In this document: piece after piece, positions 59,351-64,000 of the stretch
Numbering within the stretch: position 1 is the first letter of the stretch
Layout of the letters: each line of letters opens with the position of its first letter
DNA from: Balaenoptera acutorostrata
Taxonomy: Eukaryota; Chordata; Mammalia; Artiodactyla; Balaenopteridae
Assembly (NCBI RefSeq): GCF_949987535.1
Contig: NC_080072.1
Coordinates: 58,132,460-58,196,459 of the forward strand
Direction: 5' to 3'
Length of the DNA: 64,000 nt
The notes under the pieces: generated by a model
Told to the model about the DNA's origin: nothing
Database searches by the model: none
The model's input: the letters and a program-made list of their open reading frames with translations, nothing else
Translations under genes and position numbers: made by a program

Positions 59351-61650
59351 GCTAGGTCTAGAGCCCACACCTACTGCATCTCCCTGAACCCTCCCCACTA
59401 ACCTGTACTGCTTGTTCTCAGAAGCATCTGATCAGGAGAAAACAGGGGCAGATGTTGGGCCTTCCAGTTGCGGGGTACTTGCTCAGTGAGGAGGGTCACC
59501 ACATGGTGAGGCCCCAGGGAGCTCCTCCTGAGTGCTCCACGGCCTCTGGCGGCATCAACCGAATCAGGTAAGCAATGGAAGGGAAAACTAAGGACACCCT
59601 GGAGAAGCTCTTAGGTCACAGGATCACCGTGGGGGAGAGTCATTCATCGTTTTCCCAACAAATGTGTATGAATGCTTCTTGTGCCAGGTGCCAGGGATAC
59701 GGTGGTAAGCAAAACATGCGGGGTCCTGCTCTCTGTTAGCTTAACGCTTGCAATTACTGTGTCCTGTTCTCTTGGATGCATCCCTCACTGGCCAACAGTT
59801 GACTAGCATTTACTAGGCACCCACAGCGAGGCAGGAAATGAGAGCACAGCAGGCGCTGTGAGACTCCACCAACCTCCTCTGATGGAAATGAATGAAAGCT
59901 GTGTGCTTTCATTCCTAACAGCCAACACCTGCAACTCTTTGTAGGTGGGCTGTCCTCAGGCTGCTGGGGCTCCCTTTGCTGAGTACACAGAAAGCCAGAA
60001 GTGCCCGGGAAATGACATCCCCAGGGGCAGCCCTTAACCGATGACTGACAGGTGCAGAGATGTAAATACTCCAGCCTCTGCCCAGCTGGGGACAACTCTC
60101 AGGTGTGACTTAGATTGTTTCCACAACTCCCCCCACTGGACTGAGACAACGTTCCTCTCCTGGGACTTTGCTTGAGCTCACACCCTTGATGGCCCTCTTC
60201 CCTTCCTTGTCCCTCATCTTCATGTGTCTGTTCTTTCTGGGACCACTACATAATAACTTAATTTCAGACAAATCCTTGTGCAGCGTCTCCTTATGCAGAA
60301 CTCTCCCACTCAAGACAGAAAGAGAAGCAAAAAGAAGGTAGTGATTGCTCCTGGTCTTTACGTTACTACCCACAGTGATGCAAGTCAGAAGTCAGTCATT
60401 ATAAATAACAGTTAAAGGAATAATAATTTCTTTTGTTATAAATTCGAGTGCATTCAAATTTATCCCTGTAATACTATGATCGGTCTCCCTCACTTCCATT
60501 CTGATATGCTTTATGAGTGTGGAGAAAGAGGAGGCATTCCTGCTTGCTGGCGTTTGCACATAACCTACACCTTTATTATACCAAATCTAGATAAATCCCT
60601 GGGATTCAGCCTTGAATGTAAACATCAACCATCATGTGTTTTGCTGTGTGAAAAAGTTGACACATGCTGGATCAGATCCCTGGGAATGTGGGGCTTTCTG
60701 CCTGCCTGGACTAGGTTTGCAGGAACGGGTCTTAGGGGCCCAGGCTCCCCCAGGACCACGAGACTAGCACACCTTCCTCCCGTCAGGAATGTCTTCTGCT
60801 CTCATCTAATCCCTTCTCACCAAATCCACCTCTTCCAGGAAATTCTATGATTCCTTCCTCTTCCCACCCAGCCCACCCTGAGCGCCCCTTCTTTGCCACT
60901 GTGGAAAGTGGTATTTGTTGGAAGCACCTTCTCAGCACTTGAGACTTGGCCCACCGCCTCCCGCCCCTCCAGCTAGCTGAAATCTCTTGAGTTTGTAGAC
61001 AAAATCACAGGCTGATCAGGCAAGGGGCACATTAGGGGCCTCAGTCAAAGCAGAAGGTGGGGGAGCTGGGGCTAGTCTTGCTGTCACGGAATCATGGCTA
61101 AGGCAGAGGGTGAGCTTGAGTCCCTCAGGGCTTGGTTCCTCCTATAACCAGACCTGTGTCAGTGAAGTGTCGATGCCAGGGCATCTGCCTGGCCTACCTG
61201 CCCAGACCCAGACACCTCCCTGGAGGTCTGGACCTGACCCTCGGACACTGATGGGGTTCTGCTCCCAGTAGCCCTACACCATCCAATTTTTATATCGCCA
61301 CACACTGTAGTGCCTGGAGCCCCTGGCTGCCTTGCCGTGCTTCTGCTAACAAACTGGCAACTCCCTGTCCCCAGGACTGAGCTTGAGCTTATGGTACCTC
61401 TTGATTCCAGAGACTGGGCCCCTGGCGCCTCTCCCAGGGCAAAACCTGGAAGATTTCTGCTCTCCTTCGCCAGACTTCTGAGTTCTAGCAAGCTTGCATG
61501 CTGAGGCTTCTGGAGTAGTGACATAGAGCAGGTGCTCCTTGGTATCACAGTCTGTTTTCTGAATATTTCTAGACTCCCTGATTGGGTGGTAATGTTTATA
61601 TGCAAAGGGTCCTGTCTTACATCTTTAGGTCCTCTAAGGCCGCTTATATA
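59351..61650. other. Unassigned region with one old repeat piece
   Basis: 59,655-59,750 ('cttgtgccaggtgccaggga', 'tacggtggtaagcaaaacat') is the common MIR/L2-era motif. The remainder, including frames of 113-148 codons on the minus strand, is unrecognised. Confidence 0.35.
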
Positions 61651-61656
61651 TGTGAA

Positions 61657-62519
61657 TGAAAAATACTGCCTGCCATATCAGTAAACAAAGGATGTTGCAG
61701 TCATCAAGTCATCCCATTACAGCCGCCCCGAAGGTGAGCCCTGAGGGAACTAAGGATAGAAACAGGATGCCTGCCATCAAGCCATTAGCTACTGTAGCCA
61801 CCCCCCAACGATGCACCCTGAGGAGACTCAGGATGAGAAAGCACAGGATACTGGCCCCAGGTAGCTGAGGTACATATCAAAGGAATGATTTCAGTTAGCC
61901 CAGACTCTTGCATCTTCCCACACATAGAAAAGCGCTAAATTCCTTAACTTGCCATATCTAGTTTTCTTTAATTAACAGTAATCTTGTGATGTTCTGATTA
62001 CCTGGTCTTTGTTGCAAAAACTCCTATATATGCTCGCTCCCCACTTGCCTCTTTGGAGCAGTCCCTCAGAGTATCTGAGACGCTGTGTCCCAGGCTTAAG
62101 TCCTCAGTTTTGTCCGCTGAATAAAACATAACTCTTGGGACTTCCCTGGTGGCGCAGTGGTTAGGAATCCGCCTGCCAATGCTGGGGACATGGGTTCGAG
62201 CCCCGGTCCGGGAGGATCCCACTTGCCGCGGAGCAGCTAAGCCTGTGCGCCACAGCTGCTGAGCCTGTGCTCTGGAGCCCGCGAGCCACAACTGCTGAGG
62301 CCCGCGCGTCTGGAGCCCGTGCTCTGCAGCGAGAGAAGCCACCGCAATGAGAAGCCTGCGCACCGCAACGAAGAGTAGCCCCTGCTCGCCGCAACTAGAG
62401 AAAGCCCGCGCGCAGCAACAAAGACCCAATGCAGCCAAAAATAAATAAAATTAAAAAAAATTTTTTTAAAAACCAAAACATAACTCAACTTTTATGTTGT
62501 GCATTTTTTTCAGTCAACA
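61657..62519 (+). mobile_element. Solo LTR of a gamma-type endogenous retrovirus, split by a SINE
   Basis: TG...CA ends ('tgaaaaatactgcc' to 'cagtcaaca'), TATA-like 'ctatatatgctcg' at about 62,023, R region with 'ctgaataaaacataactc' (AATAAA at 62,120-62,125) and a T-rich U5 end. About 520 bases without the SINE. Flanking 4-mers 'tgaa' and 'tgta' are a possible worn TSD. No gag, pol or env sequence lies beside it, so it is a recombined solo LTR. Confidence 0.8.
62135..62474 (+). mobile_element. CHR-type SINE, long form, with TSD
   Basis: Head 'gggacttccctggtggcgca', extended middle, tail with 'aaaaataaataaaa'. The TSD 'aaaacataactc' lies at 62,123-62,134 and 62,475-62,486. Inserted 9 bases after the LTR poly(A) signal. 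Confidence 0.94.
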
Positions 62520-62834
62520 TGTACATGAAATGCTCATTAAATGTTTGCTGATTGACTGCAATTTTTTCTCTAGGCCTCCTCAAGAGCCTGCCATGGCATT
62601 CATTTATTTAATCATCCATTATCTTTCCATCCATCCAACCACGCATCTTATAATAAATATCTGTATCTGAAAGAATGATTCCATTTCCTCTGTTCCCATC
62701 TCACAGACTGGGGAAGAGATTTTTACCTTAAGAACTCAGTCCTAGGAGTGTAGAGTGGTTATATTTTGAAGGTAGGGGAAGGGATGACAAAGCCAGGGCC
62801 CAAATACTCTGCATACAATGTCAAGTGCTGACTT

Positions 62835-63024
62835 TTTTTTTTTTTTTAATATTTATTTATTTATTTGGCTGCGCAGGGTCTTAGTTGTGGCACGCAGGAC
62901 TTTTCTTGCCATGTGATCTTCATTGCAGCATGCGGGATCTAGTTCCCCGACCAGGGATGGAACCCGGGCCCCCTGCATTGGGAGTGCAGAGTCTTAGCCA
63001 CTGGACCACCAGGGAAGTCCCAGG
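62835..63024 (-). mobile_element. CHR-type SINE, short older form
   Basis: T-run and TTTA tail, 'ggctgcgcagggtcttagtt', 'ccgaccagggatggaaccc', head 'accaccagggaagtccc'. The TSD 'gtgctgactt' lies at 62,825-62,834 and 63,025-63,034. Confidence 0.92.
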
Positions 63025-63204
63025 GTGCTGACTTCTTAAAGGCAGAAGTGGGCTTGCAGATTACAGGGTGGGAGGAAAATGCTTCCATTCTTCCCGATGG
63101 CTTTAAGACTCTATTGCCCCTAAGAACTGATGTTAGTCTTTGTGAAACAGGAGGGAAGGAAGCAGGGCACAACCTTTAAAAGAATAACATAGTCATTGAG
63201 GACA

Positions 63205-64000
63205 TGACAAAAACTGGTTAGAACCAACTAGGTCCAAGATGGCGGAAGATTCGACTCCCAGTAGACCTTGAGCCTCATAATATGCTCATTGTAATATATT
63301 AGCATATGCTAAACGACTCACTCACAGGCTCCATAACAGTTCCAAGGCTGACCACAAAAGCCCAAAAAGTGGGTGGTGGCCCAATTCCTGGAAATCTCCT
63401 TCCCTTCTCCAAAATACTGATAGTTGGAATAATCTTCTCACTCATTAGCCCATGAAATTACCCAGCCCATAAAAACTAACCACCCCATATTTTGAGGCCT
63501 CTCGCCTTCTGAGATGGCCCACACTCTTGTCTGTGAAGTGTGTTTCTCCCATGGCCGCTGTCACTTTCCGAGAAGACGCATGCCCTGGGGAAGCTCTCAC
63601 CTTTTGAGACAGATTGCATTCTGTCTATGGAATGTGTATCTCTTTAAATAAATCCATTTCTTACCTATCACTTTGGCTCTCACTAAATTCTTTCTGAGAG
63701 GAGATATAAAGAACCTGAGCTTCGTTAAATCTTGAGACCAGGTGTGTGAACTCAACTAAAAGACAGTGGGTTCAAGCCCCAATCTTAGTTTTGTATAGGT
63801 TTGAGTCCCAGCTCGCGGGTTCACGTCCGAATTTGGGTTCTGGCTGGCTTCGAGTCCTGGCTGGTGGGTTCAAGTCCCAATGTGAGTTGTGCGGTTTCAC
63901 CTGCAAGGTGTGTGTGTCTCCACAAATACGCATTGGATTCTGAAAGGATACAGAAATGTAACTGCAACTCCTACTGCGCTGCGACCCTGAAAGAGGACTG
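63205..64000 (+). mobile_element. Second gamma-type LTR, running to or past the window edge
   Basis: 'tgacaaaaactggttagaac' and 'aagatggcggaagattcgac' open a U3; 'cttctcactcattagccca' and 'cccataaaaactaaccaccc' precede a probable start; 'ctttaaataaatccatttct' gives the poly(A) signal (about 63,645); 'ctctcactaaattctttctg' and 'gaacctgagcttcgttaaat' are the U5 seen in related LTRs. The 3' boundary is not visible. No retroviral coding frame is present up to the edge. Confidence 0.7.
63766..63880 (+). repeat. Cluster of five 'GGTTCRAGTCC'-like motifs
   Basis: Five related copies lie at irregular 20-30 base steps: 'gggttcaagcccc', 'ggtttgagtccc', 'gggttcacgtcc', 'ggcttcgagtcc', 'gggttcaagtccc'. 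Each resembles the tRNA T-arm/B-box. No A-box or cloverleaf accompanies them, so they are not tRNA genes. Confidence 0.7.

Noticed and set aside
61159..61605. 148-codon minus-strand frame
   Set aside because: No recognisable motif; nothing like a poly(A) signal or splice site arrangement around it. Kept as unassigned.
61657..64000. An intact endogenous retrovirus between or beside the two LTRs
   Set aside because: The two LTRs are of different sequence, and no gag, pol or env-like frame is present. One is a solo LTR; the other runs off the edge.

Overview
The window is mammalian nuclear DNA, almost certainly from a cetacean (whale or dolphin) or a very close cetartiodactyl. The evidence is about 15 substantial copies, plus short remnants, of the CHR-type tRNA-derived SINE ('ggcttccctggtggcgcagtgg' head, TAAA/TTAA-rich tail), a young L1 lineage, and old mammalian repeats (MIR, L2, MER5A, MLT1). 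BovB and Bov-A are absent, as are pig and camel SINEs. Only one host protein gene is recognisable.

Left third (1-23,300): the 5' half of NARS2, mitochondrial asparaginyl-tRNA synthetase, on the minus strand. A CpG-island promoter lies at about 22,580-23,330, followed leftward by exon 1 (start codon 22,862-22,860), exon 2, exon 3, exon 4 and exon 5 (ending near 10,649). All five join in frame with consensus splice sites and encode the first 196 residues: targeting peptide, anticodon-binding OB fold and the start of the class II catalytic core. The remaining exons must lie left of the window. Intron 5 holds, antisense to the gene, an L1 of at least 5.6 kb with an unbroken ORF2 and an ORF1 broken by one nonsense codon.

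Middle and right (23,300-64,000): the region upstream of NARS2. I find no intact host gene there. It is a layered repeat landscape: ancient L1 pieces, an ERVL LTR nested in an MLT1 LTR (5-bp target duplication), a second young L1 3' fragment (37,117-39,125), an L1 with an inverted 5' segment and a 14-bp target duplication (47,861-49,801), a polyadenylated retrocopy of an unrecognised transcript (52,892-53,591), a solo gamma-type LTR carrying a SINE just after its poly(A) signal (61,657-62,519), and a second LTR running to the right edge.

No unknown biological system (defence island, new enzyme cluster, CRISPR-like array) is visible. The observations most worth checking are the L1 with intact ORF2 inside NARS2, the direct L1 pair spanning the NARS2 promoter and exons 1-5, a 40-bp perfect palindrome in NARS2 intron 1, minimal retroposons (a tRNA-like head plus poly(A), a tail-only insertion and an antisense L1 snippet), and the retrocopy of unknown parentage. 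Repeat family names rest on remembered consensus sequences, not on a search; repeat boundaries are approximate unless a target-site duplication (TSD) is given.
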